Notes: generated by a model not told the origin, from the letters alone. A stretch of DNA of 64,000 nt from Dasypus novemcinctus (GCF_030445035.2 NC_080679.1:118517992-118581991); one strand, 5' to 3'; numbered from the stretch's first letter, positions 1 to 10,834 are shown. A program made the numbers and translations.

Positions 1-480
1 CACACCACAGGAGTGGGTTAAGATTCAGACCATGTTTTCCTTTTTCTGGGCTCCATAACTCCAAACCACCACGGTGTTGGAGAGACAAGTCGGGGAGTCA
101 GTGCAAAGGTCTTGTCATTCTGGGGTCTTCCTTGGATCCCAAACTGGCTTCCTCCTGACATTCAGCTTGATCCTGATGAGCAGTTTTTGGGGACTCTGGA
201 AATAGGAACTTCCCTAATCACCAATTAAGTAACATGAAAGGAGCAAAGCACATTTTCTGCTGTTATTTCCTCTCCTCAAAAGTGTAGTAATGTCTTCTTT
301 ATTATAGAACTGCTCTGATATTGCACATTTCCTAGAATATATTAGGAGCACAGTAAATATTTATTCACTGACCGTTCGTGCTTTTTCAATATCATTTTAA
401 AGGGATTTTTTTTAAATTTCCCAGTTAATCTAGAATACCTGCATAATAGTATATAGAACTTGGTGCACAATTCATAGGGT
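1..480. other. Unannotated sequence
   Basis: No repeat family, exon or RNA gene recognised. Composition is ordinary AT-leaning mammalian intergenic DNA. The last 50 bases already contain 'atagaact' and 'gtgcac' fragments that resemble the tandem repeat that follows, so the repeat may have a worn left edge. Confidence 0.5.
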
Positions 481-846
481 ATAGTACCCAATGTGCAATA
501 CCTAGTTCAGAGTACAAGTCCCTAGTATGCACACAGTATCTAGTGTGAAAGACCTAGTACACTGTATTAGTGCAGAGTACCTAGTGTGTACACAGTACCT
601 AACGTGCAGTACCTAGCACACACTATATAGTACATGATACCTAGTACAAGTCGCTTGTGCACAGTACCTAGTGCACAGAACCTAGTACACTGTACTTAGT
701 ACATAGTACCAAGCACAAGTCCCTAGTGTGCAGTACCTAGTATGCAGTAGTTAGCACACAGTGCTTAGTGAGTAGCACCTAGTACAAGCCCCTAGTGCAC
801 AGTACCTAGTGTGCACTACCTAGTACATAATACTTAGTGCATGGTG
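481..846. repeat. Degenerate CTAG-rich tandem repeat (minisatellite-like)
   Basis: Roughly 25 copies of a 14-16 base unit of the type 'cagtacctagtgtg', with variants such as 'acctagtacac' and 'agtccctagt'. The marker 'acaag(t)' recurs at 514, 646, 715 and 784. Those spacings of 132, 69 and 69 suggest a higher-order period of about 66-69 bases made of four or five subunits. The unit is partly self-complementary (GTAC, CTAG). It resembles no interspersed family I know. Divergence between copies is high, so the array is old or under little homogenisation. Confidence 0.85.
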
Positions 847-1916
847 GTGTAACTAATTGAGAGTCAAGTGTACAAAGCCATGAACAAAGTTCAGGTAAAT
901 ATCCCAATCAAACTTTCTAAAGTGGGGTGAATAGCATCCATTACTTTAGCCCTGAATATTGGCTGTTCCCATCCATTCTCTGCATGAAGTCAATATTTGA
1001 AACAGGCTAGCATGAGGCAGGAAAGGCTTAAGAAAAATAAAAGACCAAAGAGGGATTTAGTACTTAAATATATTTATGAACTCATCTCGATTTCTCTTCA
1101 TCTCTTTTAAAAGAATTGTGGTATATATGGAAAACACTTGTAACAGGGAGAGGTTTTTGGAAATTGGCTCATTTTTAACTCAATCGATACTGTTGTTTCA
1201 TGTCAAAAGCAAGTTATGATTCAGTGCCCTGATAAAATCTGATTTAATATTCTCTGGGTCTCTGGGATTATATACCATGTATACTCTCCTAAATTTGATG
1301 GTGTCAATATGTCCTGACATTTAATTATTTGCATAGCCTATTTAAAATTTAAAAAGCAACAGGCTGTGAGCACTTTTCAAGCTTAATACACTCTCCCTTT
1401 AAAAATATATTTTTCATAAATTACTTTGCTGTCTGGCAGGCCGTCACCTCCTTCAGTTCCTGTAATAAAAGGGGAACGGTGTGATGTGGGTGTGAAATGT
1501 GAAACGCAGATGCAAACACCGTGGTTAAACACAAGCGGACACTGATCAAGTCCATTAATCAAAGTACCTTTTAAATCTCCACAAGACGAGGACTTAAGAA
1601 CCCAAGGATTTGATTAAAGAGGAAATATAACAGGGCAGAAGGGGCCCAGTAGCTGCCTGGGCAGGTCACATCTCAGAGCCCCTGATTAATAGAACATTGC
1701 TTTCAGGGGGATTTGTTTTCCCTGGGTCATCTTTGCAGTTTTTTTGCTAAGAAAATGTGGGTCTGAGCTGCAGTGTTTCCCTCTCATGGCTATTGGAAAA
1801 CTACTAAGTCAATATTACAGAGACTTGCAAATCTCTTCAGGCCACCTTTTTAAAAAAAAATCTTTAGCATACCCTGACTATCCTGATTTCCATGCATCAC
1901 GAATAACTTCCCTTGT
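847..1916. other. Repeat-free block, possible conserved non-coding sequence
   Basis: No repeat or exon recognised over about 1 kb. The part 1310-1625 is AT-rich and contains the octamer-like 'taattatttgcata' (about 1323-1336). It also has several 'aatcaaag' or 'gattaaag' strings (about 1556-1616) that resemble TCF/LEF and homeodomain sites. These are short, common motifs. A regulatory role is inference only. Confidence 0.3.
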
Positions 1917-2234
1917 ATTTTTTTCTTTTTAAGGTTTATTTAATTATTTCATTTATTTCTCCCCACCCTCTTGTTGTTTGCACTTGCTGTGTCTGTTCAT
2001 CTTCCTCGTCTTCATTAGGAGGCACTACTGGGAACTCGGCTTCCTCATTTTTGTTGTGTCTCTCCTCATGTTTTTCTTCTTGTATCTCTTGTTGCATCAT
2101 CTTGCTGTGTCAGCTCACTGTGCCTGACTGTCGCACCAGCTCGCTGTCTTCTTTAGGAGGCACTGGGAACTGATCCATGGACCTCCCATGTGGTAGGTGG
2201 GAGCTCAATCACTGGAGTCACATCTGCTACCCTT
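1917..2234 (-). mobile_element. DAS-type tRNA-derived SINE
   Basis: On the minus strand the element runs from a tRNA-like head ending near 2234 ('gcagatgtgactccagtg') to an A-rich tail with 'aaataaat' near 1945. It has two tRNA-related units, each ending 'gtgcctcctaa', but part of the second is deleted. ORFs read across it are incidental. Confidence 0.85.
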
Positions 2235-2298
2235 CCCTACTCTTTTTGTCCTCCAATTCCAACATTTCATATTCAAGGCCACAAGGATTCCTAAGCAC

Positions 2299-2387
2299 TT
2301 TTTTTTTTAAAGGAGGTACCAGGGATTGAACCTGGAACCTCACACATGTGAAGCAGGTGCCCAACCACTGGGCTACACCTGCTCCCC
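2299..2387 (-). mobile_element. Short monomeric DAS-type SINE
   Basis: Minus-strand copy of a single tRNA-like unit: 'ggggagcaggtgtagcccag' at the right end and poly-A (poly-T on plus) at 2299-2308. The B-box-like 'ggttcaatccc' is preserved. A weak TSD of about 9 bases ('aag.acttt') flanks it. Confidence 0.8.
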
Positions 2388-2604
2388 AAAGAACTTTAGA
2401 GCATGTTTTAACCCCACAGTTAATGCCTTTTGCCATGGTGCCATTTAATGATTCTTTTTATTCATTATTCTATTAATTAACTCATTCAAAGGATTTTATT
2501 GGACATCTCTGTTTAAGCCCCAAATTAGACATCTAAGAAAGGTGATAATATTCCAGGACTGTCCTTTAACTGCTTACAGTATGGTGTAGAGAGAGATTAA
2601 CAGA

Positions 2605-2950
2605 CATCTACTGCACAATATGATGAGGTCTGGTGCCTCTGGAGGGTGTATGAGGTATAAGGGAAGCAAGTAGAAAGGAACTCGGAAATCTCTGGGCTAG
2701 AGGGTTGTCAGGGAGGGCTCCAGGGAAGTTGTCAAGCAGGGAGGAAGTGAGAAGGATGGCAAGAGGCCAGGCAAGGTGAGCGAATGCATGGATGAAGGAG
2801 TGCAGGGGATGGAACTCGGGGTGCTCAGGGAGAGCAAGTGTGACAAGAGTGAGGGAGAACAGAGGCATGGAGGTGAGGAGGTGGCAGGCAGGGGCCAGTT
2901 GTGAAGGGCCATGTGCTCCAGTGGATAATGGGAAGCCATTCCTGGACTTT
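2605..2950 (+). mobile_element. L2-type (LINE2) fragment
   Basis: Purine-rich text of the L2 3' region: 'gagggctccagggaagttg', 'gcaaggtgagcgaatgcatg', 'gaagggccatgtgctccag'. Highly diverged, as expected of an ancient pan-mammalian LINE. Open frames here are composition artefacts. Confidence 0.55.
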
Positions 2951-3565
2951 CAATGGGCCAAGCACATCAGATCTACAAGGTGCCAAGTCCACGCCTGGGG
3001 CAGCATCGGGGCCAGGTGGATGTGGGGAGAGGGTCTCCCTTGTTCTGAGAGGTGTCCTATATTTTGGAGTTGTTGGCAGTGCATTTTAAGTGAGATGTCC
3101 ACGTCAGAGAGGCCAAAGACTGTGGGTTTATGGCCACATCAGCCAATCCTCTAGAGTCATTTAGTGTAGCCCAGAAGGCAGGTCCCATCCCACGGGCTCT
3201 GGTCTGGATCCTGCAGATTGAGATTCTGGATTGAGTGATTTCCCCTTTTCTCTGTGCTTCAGGTCCTGGGCATTTCTTACCTACTTAGCGGCTTTCTCTG
3301 GGTAGGAACCTGCCAAGACTTAGCACACAAACTGAGTGATTAGTCACTTTGAGTGATAAGGAAAGGTCTAGGCTGGTTCTTGGGCTTCTGGCTCTGGTTG
3401 TGCCATTCATTCACCAGAATAGTGAATTGAAAAGAAGTAAGGTGGAGAAAAGAAGAAACTTTCAGGCATGTGGATTTAAGTTGTTCATGGGATTTGGGGG
3501 GTATTTAGGTTTGGTAGGTCTGGAGTTGGAGTTTGGGTCTCTCTGGACTGGAATATGTTTGTGAT
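2951..3565. other. Unannotated sequence
   Basis: No feature recognised. Moderately GC-rich, with no clear splice-flanked open frame and no repeat that I can name. Confidence 0.4.
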
Positions 3566-3569
3566 TAAA

Positions 3570-3957
3570 AAAATATGTTCTATCAGTGAAATCACACAGT
3601 ACTGTCCTTTTGTGTCTGGCTTATTTCACTCAACATGATGTCCTCAGGGTTCATCCATGTTGTCGCATGTATCAGAGCTTCAATTCTTTTCACAGCTGAA
3701 CAATATTCCATTGTATACATATACCACTTTTTGATTATCCATTCATTTGCTGTTGGACACTTGGGTTGCTTCTTCCATGCTTTGGCAATTGTGACTAATG
3801 CCTCTATGAACATTGGTTGCAAATATCTGTTTGAGTCCCTGTTTTAGAGTCTTTTGCTGAGTGGTAGAATAATTCTGAGGACTGTGAACTGTTTTCCACA
3901 ACAGCTGCACCATTTGACATTCTCCTATTTCTCCACATGCCCTTCAACACACAGATT
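3570..3957 (-). mobile_element. L1 fragment, inverted 5' part (ORF2 C-terminus)
   Basis: The minus strand encodes the recognisable end of L1 ORF2. 'MFIEALVTIAKAW' and 'MYTMEYCSAVKR' (codons within 3592-3822) match the family's conserved 'MYTMEY' region, with stop codons and drift. It abuts the plus-strand 3' part at about 3958. Both pieces contain the same short stretch 'tcactgata(a)g', the overlap expected of a 5' inversion. Confidence 0.85.
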
Positions 3958-4258
3958 GTATAATCTCACTGATAAGAAATAATTAAAAAAGCAAATTCAT
4001 AGAGTCAGAATCTAGACTATAGATTACCAGGGGATGGGGTAGGGGTAGGGAATGGGGAGTTAATGCCTAAATTGGACAGAGTTTCTATTTGGGGTCAAGG
4101 AAGGGTTTTGGTAATGGATAGTAGTGATGGTAGCACAACATTATGAATGTAACATCAACTGAATTACATATTTGAATGTGGTTAAAAGTGGAAATTTTAG
4201 GTTGTTTATTTATTATTAGAATAAAAATTAAAAACAAACAAACACAAAACCCACAGGA
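3958..4258 (+). mobile_element. L1 fragment, 3' end (sense part of the inverted insertion)
   Basis: Begins 'aatctcactgataag', continues through the typical L1 3' UTR text ('gattaccaggggatgggg', 'gatagtagtgatggtagc') and ends in the A-rich 'aaaaattaaaaac'. With 3570-3957 it forms one L1 insertion whose 5' part is flipped. Confidence 0.8.
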
Positions 4259-4260
4259 CT

Positions 4261-4836
4261 TGTCTTAGTTTGCCAAAAGCTGCTAATGCCAAAATACCAA
4301 AGATGGGTTGGCTTCTATAAAGAGAATTTATTAGGGAAAAAGCTTACAGTTCTGCAGCTGTGAAAATGCCCAGATCAAGGCAGATCTTGGAGACAGCCAC
4401 GTGGCCGGGCACAGAGGTGGCTCTCCGCTGGGTCTCTGCCTTCCCTTCAGGCCACTTTCTCTTTGAGTTCAGCTGTGGGCCGTCAAACACATGGCTCTGG
4501 GCCTAGCCTCTCCAGGGCCTCTTTCTGTGCCTCTGTGCTCCTCTGATCCCAGCCCCCAGCCTCTGGGACCTCCCGCTCACATAGCAGGGTCACAATGGCA
4601 GCTTGCTTTCTCTGTGAGTGCTTCTGCTTTCAGTTCTCAGTCTATATAAGACCCCAACATGAAGGTGGAGGCCTAACCTGGGTCATGCCTCCATGACCAA
4701 CCAAAGGCCCTAACGCGATCTCATCAAAAGTGATCTAATTTTGAAATGAAAGTCCCTTAACTGACTCTAATCAAAAGGCCCCATGTGCACTGCATTTACA
4801 GGCACAGGAATGGGTTAGCTGAAGAACATAATTTCC
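4261..4836 (-). mobile_element. Solo LTR, MaLR/ERVL type
   Basis: On the minus strand the element ends '...ggcaaactaagaca', the hallmark of MaLR-type LTRs (related to '...aactaataca'). It contains a 'tataagac' box-like string on the plus strand near 4644. No gag, pol or env reading frame accompanies it, so it is a solo LTR or a fragment. Confidence 0.6.
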
Positions 4837-5170
4837 AGGAAGCAGCTGTGGCTCAAGCGTTTGGGATCCCGCCTACCACATGGGAGTCCCTGGTTTGGTT
4901 CCTGGTGCCTCCTAAAGAAGACAGCGAGCTGGTGCTACTGGCAGGCATGGCAAGCTGATGCAACAAGAGACACAAGAAAAAAAACCATAATGAGAGACAC
5001 AACATAGCAGGGAACGGAGCTGGCGCAAGTGATTGGGCACCTCTCTCCCACATCAGAGGTCCTGGGTGTGGTCCCCCATGCCTTCTAGGGAAATGGGAAG
5101 AAACAGACACCATGAGTGCAGGCAATGAGGGCGTGGGGAGAAATAAATAAATAAAATAAATCTTAAAAAG
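4837..5170 (+). mobile_element. DAS-type SINE
   Basis: Head 'aggaagcagctgtggctcaa', 'tcctggtgcctcctaaag', a second tRNA-like unit starting near 5013, and a tail 'aaataaataaataaaat'. It lies directly at the end of the preceding LTR. Confidence 0.85.
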
Positions 5171-5179
5171 AAATAAATT

Positions 5180-5397
5180 TCTGGGGTCCACCAAAGACAA
5201 ACCAGGACAAGACTGTGAAACACACACAAGGACGCCTAATGCAAACTGTGGACTATGATAAGATGGTAAGATGTTATTAACAGGGGAAAATGTGAGAAGG
5301 GGAGGAGACAGGTTGTTTGGGAATCACTATACTGTCGATATAACTTTTCTGTAATCTAAAATTTCCCTAAAAATAAAGTGTACGTGGCAAAAAAATA
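5180..5397 (+). mobile_element. L1 3'-end fragment
   Basis: Ends 'taatctaaaatttccctaaa' then 'aataaagtgtacgtgg' and poly-A, as in L1 3' ends. 'gggaatcactatactgtcg' lies just before. Only about 200 bases survive. Confidence 0.5.
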
Positions 5398-5962
5398 AAA
5401 ATCTTGTCCAGTCCTAAAAGTAGTATATGTTGACCCCTCACAATCATAGTGTATAGAGTATTACCGATAACGGTGTACAACTGGCCAGGTAGATTGGCCT
5501 TGAACATATAACTAGACGTCTGTATCACAAGTCACATAACTTTTTTCTAAGGGTCTGATGTGACCCTCACTAACTCAAACACTATCTGTTGAGGATTTCA
5601 GTCCAGAATTTTAAACTATTTTTCTTTGGAGAATATTGTTAATCCCTCTATTGAATATTCTGACTATACTAACTTCATTTTATATCCTTTAAAGAAGTAA
5701 ACTTTGTTTGATTTACAGCAACTCCCCCCTTTCCCCCCCAAAAAAAGATGTCGTAGAAACCATCTGTGTGTGTGAATGATGGAAAACGTGCAGGGCATGC
5801 ATTAAACATTCAGGTTTCATCAGAAGTCGAGGAGCCTATGAGAGGAGAATGAAAAGACCAATGAGAGGGCTGAGGGGAGAACGAGGAGCATGACTTCCTG
5901 GAGGTTAAAGAGCAGGGTAGGCCTGAGAAGAAATGGCTATCCAACTGTGTCTAAAAAAAAAA
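5398..5962. other. Unannotated sequence
   Basis: No repeat or exon recognised. Confidence 0.4.
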
Positions 5963-5975
5963 AGATCTGAATCCA

Positions 5976-6186
5976 GGGAGCAGATGGCAGATGTAGCTCT
6001 AGTGGTTGAGCACCTGCTTCCTATGTATGAGGCTCTGAGTTCAATCCCCAGTACCTACTAAAAACAAAATAAGCAAACAAAAAACCCAGCTCTCATTGGG
6101 GAGCAGATGTAGCTCAGTGGTTGAGTGCCTGCTCCCCAGGTATGAGGTTCTGGGTTAATCCCCTGTACCTCCTCAAAAAAAAAAAA
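5976..6186 (+). mobile_element. Dimeric DAS-type SINE
   Basis: Two short tRNA-like monomers (about 5976-6060 and 6098-6174) in the same orientation, joined by the A-rich linker at about 6058-6097. The whole unit is flanked by a perfect 15-base TSD, 'agatctgaatccagg', at 5963-5977 and 6187-6201. The TSD around the pair suggests it was copied as one dimer. The same linker type joins the pair at 34597-34804. Confidence 0.85.
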
Positions 6187-6339
6187 AGATCTGAATCCAG
6201 GATGAATTCTACTATCAGTTTTGTTTTGGGCTTACAGGTTTGTGTTGTGGTTCACGTGTGTGTGTGATGTGTGGTACTTTCAGGTGGAAGAAACTGATTA
6301 AGAAACACTGTAGAGGGCATTCTTCACTTGACTCCAACA

Positions 6340-6860
6340 TATTTTTGACTAAAATTTTAATTTTTATTTATTTTTTCTACCCCAAGAAATGGTTTTTAAA
6401 ATTTCAATCTGGTATATGTCCTTCCTTGCCCTTTCCTAATGCATGCACACACCATGAACCACATTTACTGATTATATATGTGCGTGTATATAAATAAATA
6501 CTAATATATAAATATGTGGGATTATATTTCTTTGTAACCTGCTCTTTCAACCTAATGAACCCATTCCATGCCAATAAATATTTACCCACAGAGTAATTAT
6601 TTAAATGACAATAGCCAATCTCCTATATTTGGACATTAAGGTTGCTATTATAAATAACATTGCGATGAATATTGTTGTGGCCCCAAATTGATTTGCATTC
6701 TTAATTAATTTCTTAGGTTAATTTCCTGAAGATAGAATTGTAGGGTCAAAGAGTGTTTGCATTTTTGAGAAAGTGCAATTAGGGTTCACATTTAGTATGC
6801 TATATATATGAAGTGCTGAGAGATATTCTTTAGGTTGGGATTTGTTGAGAGTGACTAATG
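6340..6860 (-). mobile_element. Old L1 fragment (3' region)
   Basis: The plus strand shows the reverse complement of an old L1 3' region: 'tttggacattaaggttgc', 'tgcgatgaatattgttg', 'gaattgtagggtcaaag'. It is diverged and interrupted. Confidence 0.6.
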
Positions 6861-7395
6861 CTTCACCATTTTAATGAGGCCTATATACAGTTCACCATGC
6901 ATATTTATATACCATGAATACTAAAAGGTTTACAGCGAATTTTAAGATGGAGACTTGTAAGTTCCTTCACACCAAAGAACTGGCTCGAACCCATAACCAG
7001 TGGGGCCAAGAGAATAATCTCTCTTTTAGACTATTTTGGATATTCTTCTGCTTACCACATGCTGCACTTATCCGTGTCAAGTTCTTGGTATTTACTTGGG
7101 TACTTGTCCAAGGGTCTTACGGTATTTGATTTTTCTGAATGCCCTTCTCTGGAAGATTCTGCTGCTTGCTCACTGCTTTTCCACCGATGAGAAGGGCTCT
7201 TTGAGGGGCAGCCTCTGCCTTTCTAGGTTGAAGTTCTGTGCTCCTTGGGGGGACGCACCGTTCTGGATACCTTGATAGATGTAGGGCACTTTACATCTTT
7301 CTGGTGGGAAGAGCACTGTCTAGGTGGTATTCTGAGCTGAGAATGAATTCTTCCTTGAGTCATATTCAGTGATTCCCACAGAGAACTCAGCACAT
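6861..7395. other. Unannotated sequence
   Basis: No feature recognised. Short open frames overlap in several phases and resemble nothing known. Confidence 0.4.
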
Positions 7396-7399
7396 GATT

Positions 7400-7600
7400 G
7401 TTTAACTCCTTCATGAATTCAACTGGTGAATTCTTAGCAAGAATCTGCTATGTGCCAGGCCCTGCTCAAGGGCAGTTGTGAGAGAAACAGACAACACCTC
7501 TGTCCACGTGGGATTTCCATGCTTGTGGGGGATCCAGACAGCAAGTGAAGAAAAAATTAAACAAGGTGATGTCACGTGATAATGAATGTCATAATGGAAA
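7400..7600 (+). mobile_element. L2 fragment
   Basis: 'ctgctatgtgccaggccctg' is the signature of the L2 3' region, followed by the expected 'gagagaaacagacaacacct' and 'gtgggatttccatgctt'. Confidence 0.65.
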
Positions 7601-7648
7601 TAGAAGAGATTGAAACAGCAGGAAAAAAAGAAGACAAAAGCAGAAGAA

Positions 7649-8121
7649 GGGAAGCGGATGTGGCTCAGTCAACTGGGCTCCTGCATACTACAAGGGAGGC
7701 CACTGGTTCGGATCCTGGTGCCTCCTGAAGAAAACAGCGAGTTGGCATGACAGGCAGGTGTGGCAAGCGGATGCAAGAAGAGACACAAGAAGAAAAACAT
7801 AATGCGAGATACAACAAAGCAGGGAGCAGAGTTTCCTGGTACCTCCTAAGAAGACAGTGAGCTGACGCAATGGGCAGGCACGGCGAGCGGATGCAACAAG
7901 ATGATGCAACAGGAGATGTGAGGAGGAAAAACAGAATGAGAGACACAACAAAGCAGGGAGTGGAGGTGGCTCCAGCGATTAGGCACCTCCCTCCCACATC
8001 AGAAGTCCTGGGTTCGGCTCCCAGTGCCTCCTAAAGAAACAAGGAAGACAAACAGACTCAGGAAGTGAAAAAGAACAAAGGGGTGGGGAGAAAGAAATAA
8101 ATTAAATCTTTATTAAAAAAA
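7649..8121 (+). mobile_element. Long DAS-type SINE
   Basis: About 470 bases. Head 'gggaagcggatgtggctcag', an internal partial repeat of 'ctcctaag(a)agacagtgagct' at about 7846, a second tRNA-like unit starting near 7957 ('gtggaggtggctccagcg') and tail 'aaataaattaaatct'. The internal repetition makes it longer than other copies here. Confidence 0.85.
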
Positions 8122-8566
8122 GAAGCAAAGTCCTTAAAGACTATTCTGTCAATTGAAAGAGGAGAGGGAAGAAAGAGGTATTTGAAAATAACCAATACTA
8201 CAGTCACAGTCACTAGAGGGAAAGGTTCAGGATTTCAAAGCTTTTCCTGGAAGGCTTATAAGAAGAAAAAAAAAGTACACACACAAAAAAAGCAGTGTTT
8301 ATCAAGCTTGACAATGTAATAAATTGTAGAATTCTCCAAAGCTAATCATTGTTGTTTTTTAAAAAATTCCTTTGATATGCTAAGAGTTTTAATTAGGATC
8401 ATTAAATACAGAAACCCTTAGGGTGCAAAGAATACAGGAACGACCCACTGGTGTGGTGCTTATGGGTGGATTGCTATTTACCAAGGGACTATGCCCGTGA
8501 CATGCAAAATGAGAACACCCTGCAATGGGGCTGCTTTCACAAGCTTTTATAGAATTAGCTCCAATA
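8122..8566. other. Unannotated sequence
   Basis: Nothing recognised beyond short A-runs. Confidence 0.4.
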
Positions 8567-8571
8567 CCAAG

Positions 8572-9146
8572 TGTATTAGTCAGCCAAAGGGGTGCGATGC
8601 AAAATACCAGAAATCTGCTGACTTTTTATAAAGGGTATTTATTTGGGGTAGGAGCTTACAGTTACCAGGCCATAAAGCATAAGTTACTTCCCTTAGCAAA
8701 GTCTATTGCCATGTGTTGGAGCAAGATGGCTGCCAAAGTCTGCCAAGAGTTCAGGCTTCCTGGGTTCCTCTCTTCCCAGGGCTCCATTTCTCTCCAGGCT
8801 CAGCAGCTGTGCTCTCTCCACAAGGCCAGCTGTGGACTATTGGGTGAATGGCTCTGTCTCTCTTCCTGGGGCTTCTGCCATGTCTAAGGAGCTGTCCCTA
8901 TTCCTCTGTGTTCTTCTCCTGTGTGTTTACTTCCTGGGCTCCAGCTCCAAACTCCCAACTCTGTCCTTGGCCATGTCTTTTCTCTGTGAGTCCCCACCCA
9001 CCAAGGGGGCAGGGACTCAATGTCCTACTGACATGGGCCAATCAAAGCCCTAATCATAATTTAATCATGCCCAGAGGAAAGGACCGGTTTACAAACATAA
9101 TCCAATATTTCTTTTTGGAATTCATCAACAATATCAAACTGCTCCA
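8572..9146 (-). mobile_element. Solo LTR with 5-bp TSD (family A)
   Basis: On the minus strand it reads 'tggagcagtttgatattg' to 'ctgactaataca'. It is flanked by the direct repeat 'ccaag' at 8567-8571 and 9147-9151, the 5-base duplication typical of ERVL/MaLR integration. The copy at 37267-37919 matches over most of its length in the opposite orientation. It contains no coding region. Confidence 0.8.
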
Positions 9147-9204
9147 CCAAGCAATCTTGTGGAAAAGTTTATAGAACAAATCCTTTGGGAATATATTTAA
9201 TTCT

Positions 9205-9440
9205 CACTGGAGGAATTGGGATTGGCTTCAGAGAGGGGGTGGTATTTGAGCAAATCCTGGAAGGCTGGCAGAATTCTGACAAGGGGCCTTGGAGAGAAGG
9301 CATTACTATAGCTGGGAGTGGGTAACAAGGTGTCTGGCAAGCAGAAGAGGTCAGAGGAAGGGAGAAATTGACTTGAGAGTGGCTGATGTACAAGTGGGGA
9401 GTGGGGTAAAAGCTGTAGCATGGAGGGTCACCAATGCCAG
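9205..9440 (+). mobile_element. L2-like fragment
   Basis: 'tatttgagcaaatcctggaa', 'aagcagaagaggtcagagg' and 'agctgtagcatggaggg' match the style of the L2 3' region. Diverged, and called by eye. Confidence 0.4.
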
Positions 9441-9448
9441 CCTAAGGA

Positions 9449-9665
9449 GGTTTTTTTTTTTTTTTTAATACTTTATTGTGGTAAAATAGCTATAACATAA
9501 AATTTGCCATTTTAATCATTTTTCAATGTCTAGTTTGGTGACCGGGAATGTAATAGGGTGCAGCAGCTGTAGAAAACAGTTCCTCAAAAAGTTAAACATA
9601 GAATTACCCTATGTCCTAGCATAAGGTATATACACCCAAAGATTTTGAAAACAGATTTGAGGCTT
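9449..9665. mobile_element. L1 3' end with inverted 5' part
   Basis: 9449-9535 reads as a minus-strand L1 3' end (poly-T, then 'tactttattgtggtaaaata'). From about 9545 the text becomes plus-strand L1: 'ctgtagaaaacagttcctca', 'gttaaacatagaattaccct', 'atatacacccaaag'. The abrupt strand switch inside about 200 bases is the pattern of a 5'-inverted, truncated L1. Confidence 0.7.
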
Positions 9666-10834
9666 TTTGCTCTTGGTTCTGGTCAGGGTTTAGGAAAACA
9701 TACCAACAGGCGGGCAGCGGGCAGTGTGTGTGTATGGGGGGCATGATTTTTGGATGCAGACAAATATTGGAAGGAGGTGCCTGCCATAGCTTGTGCAAGA
9801 GGTGATGGTGACACTGATGGAGCTGGGGCAGAGATGAGAGAGGGATGTTGAGATTTCCCTGGAGTGTGAGGAGAAGGTTTTTGCACCTTCCAGCTGGAAC
9901 AAAGCGGTGTTGACAGGGCTGCAGGGCTCTGAGCCTTCTGCAGAAGCAGAACCGAAAAAGGCCGAGCCAGCCCGTGGGTCCGCTCTCTGCAGAGCATCCT
10001 CGCAACCTCTCAGGGGAAACCAATCCTTCATGTCATTGAAGTTTTACAAGTTGTGGCGTAAATTGTGCTCCAAGTGCTAAGTGCACCGGCCAGTAAATCA
10101 CCAAGAGGAGTCTCTGAGATCTGCAATTGTGGAATTATTGATTTTGTATCTAGTCTTGGAGTAACAATCAACGCTACTTACAGAGGCACGGAACCGAGTC
10201 TCCCCTAAGGCTGGGTGCTGCGGCCGGGACAGCCCGTCCACCTCCCCCTCCCCTGGAGAAGTCCTGTTCTTTAACGGGATTAAGCCACAAGGGCTCTCAG
10301 TGGCAGGCCTTCCCGGGGAGCCTCAGGGAGCCTGCTCGGATGCGCTAGTTCTCGGCGTGTTGCTCCCCGCACTTCTCTCTGAATCTCCTTGGCCTCATCA
10401 TCCCCCGTGCTTCGGCCCTTCATTCATTCATTGTCTCATGTGTTTAGCGAGTCTTCACGGAGCATTTCCGGGCCCTCCACTCCATAAGGCGATCCGACCC
10501 TGACTGCCAGAAGTCGATGGGGTCTTGGTGGGGAAGACAGACAGACTGGAATTGTAAAACACCACAATAAGCTCTTTGATGGGGTAAACACAGGGTGCCA
10601 AGGGAACCCATGAGAGAGGTGTCTGTGGAAGTTTCTGGACGGCAGTGGCCGGGTAAAACCTGCAGGCGTCTTGGATGAATTCTTCCCACATATAATCATC
10701 CATATATTCTGTTGCTTTTTCCCTAAAATATCTGTCAAGTTAGTTCTTCCTTTTTCTTTCCACTCTCCTCCATGAGGAACTTTTACAATAGGCCCTCTGC
10801 GAGGCAGACACCTGTGGAAGCCAGGCAGGCCTGC
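9666..10834. other. Unannotated sequence, GC-rich in part
   Basis: No repeat recognised. 10190-10460 is GC-rich with scattered CpG. Long overlapping open frames on the minus strand (about 9690-10030 and 10440-10860) resemble no family and have no clear initiation or splice context, so I do not call them genes. Confidence 0.35.

Noticed and set aside
481-846. CRISPR-like array
   Set aside because: Repeats are contiguous, degenerate and spacer-less in a mammalian genome. It is a tandem repeat.
2792-3154. 120-codon plus-strand open frame
   Set aside because: Begins in L2-like purine-rich DNA with several overlapping frames.
7649-7740. tRNA gene
   Set aside because: tRNA-like head only, with degenerate arms and followed by a SINE body and tail. 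The same applies to all other SINE heads here.
8525-9174. Overlapping plus-strand frames of 108-120 codons
   Set aside because: Antisense reading of a solo LTR.
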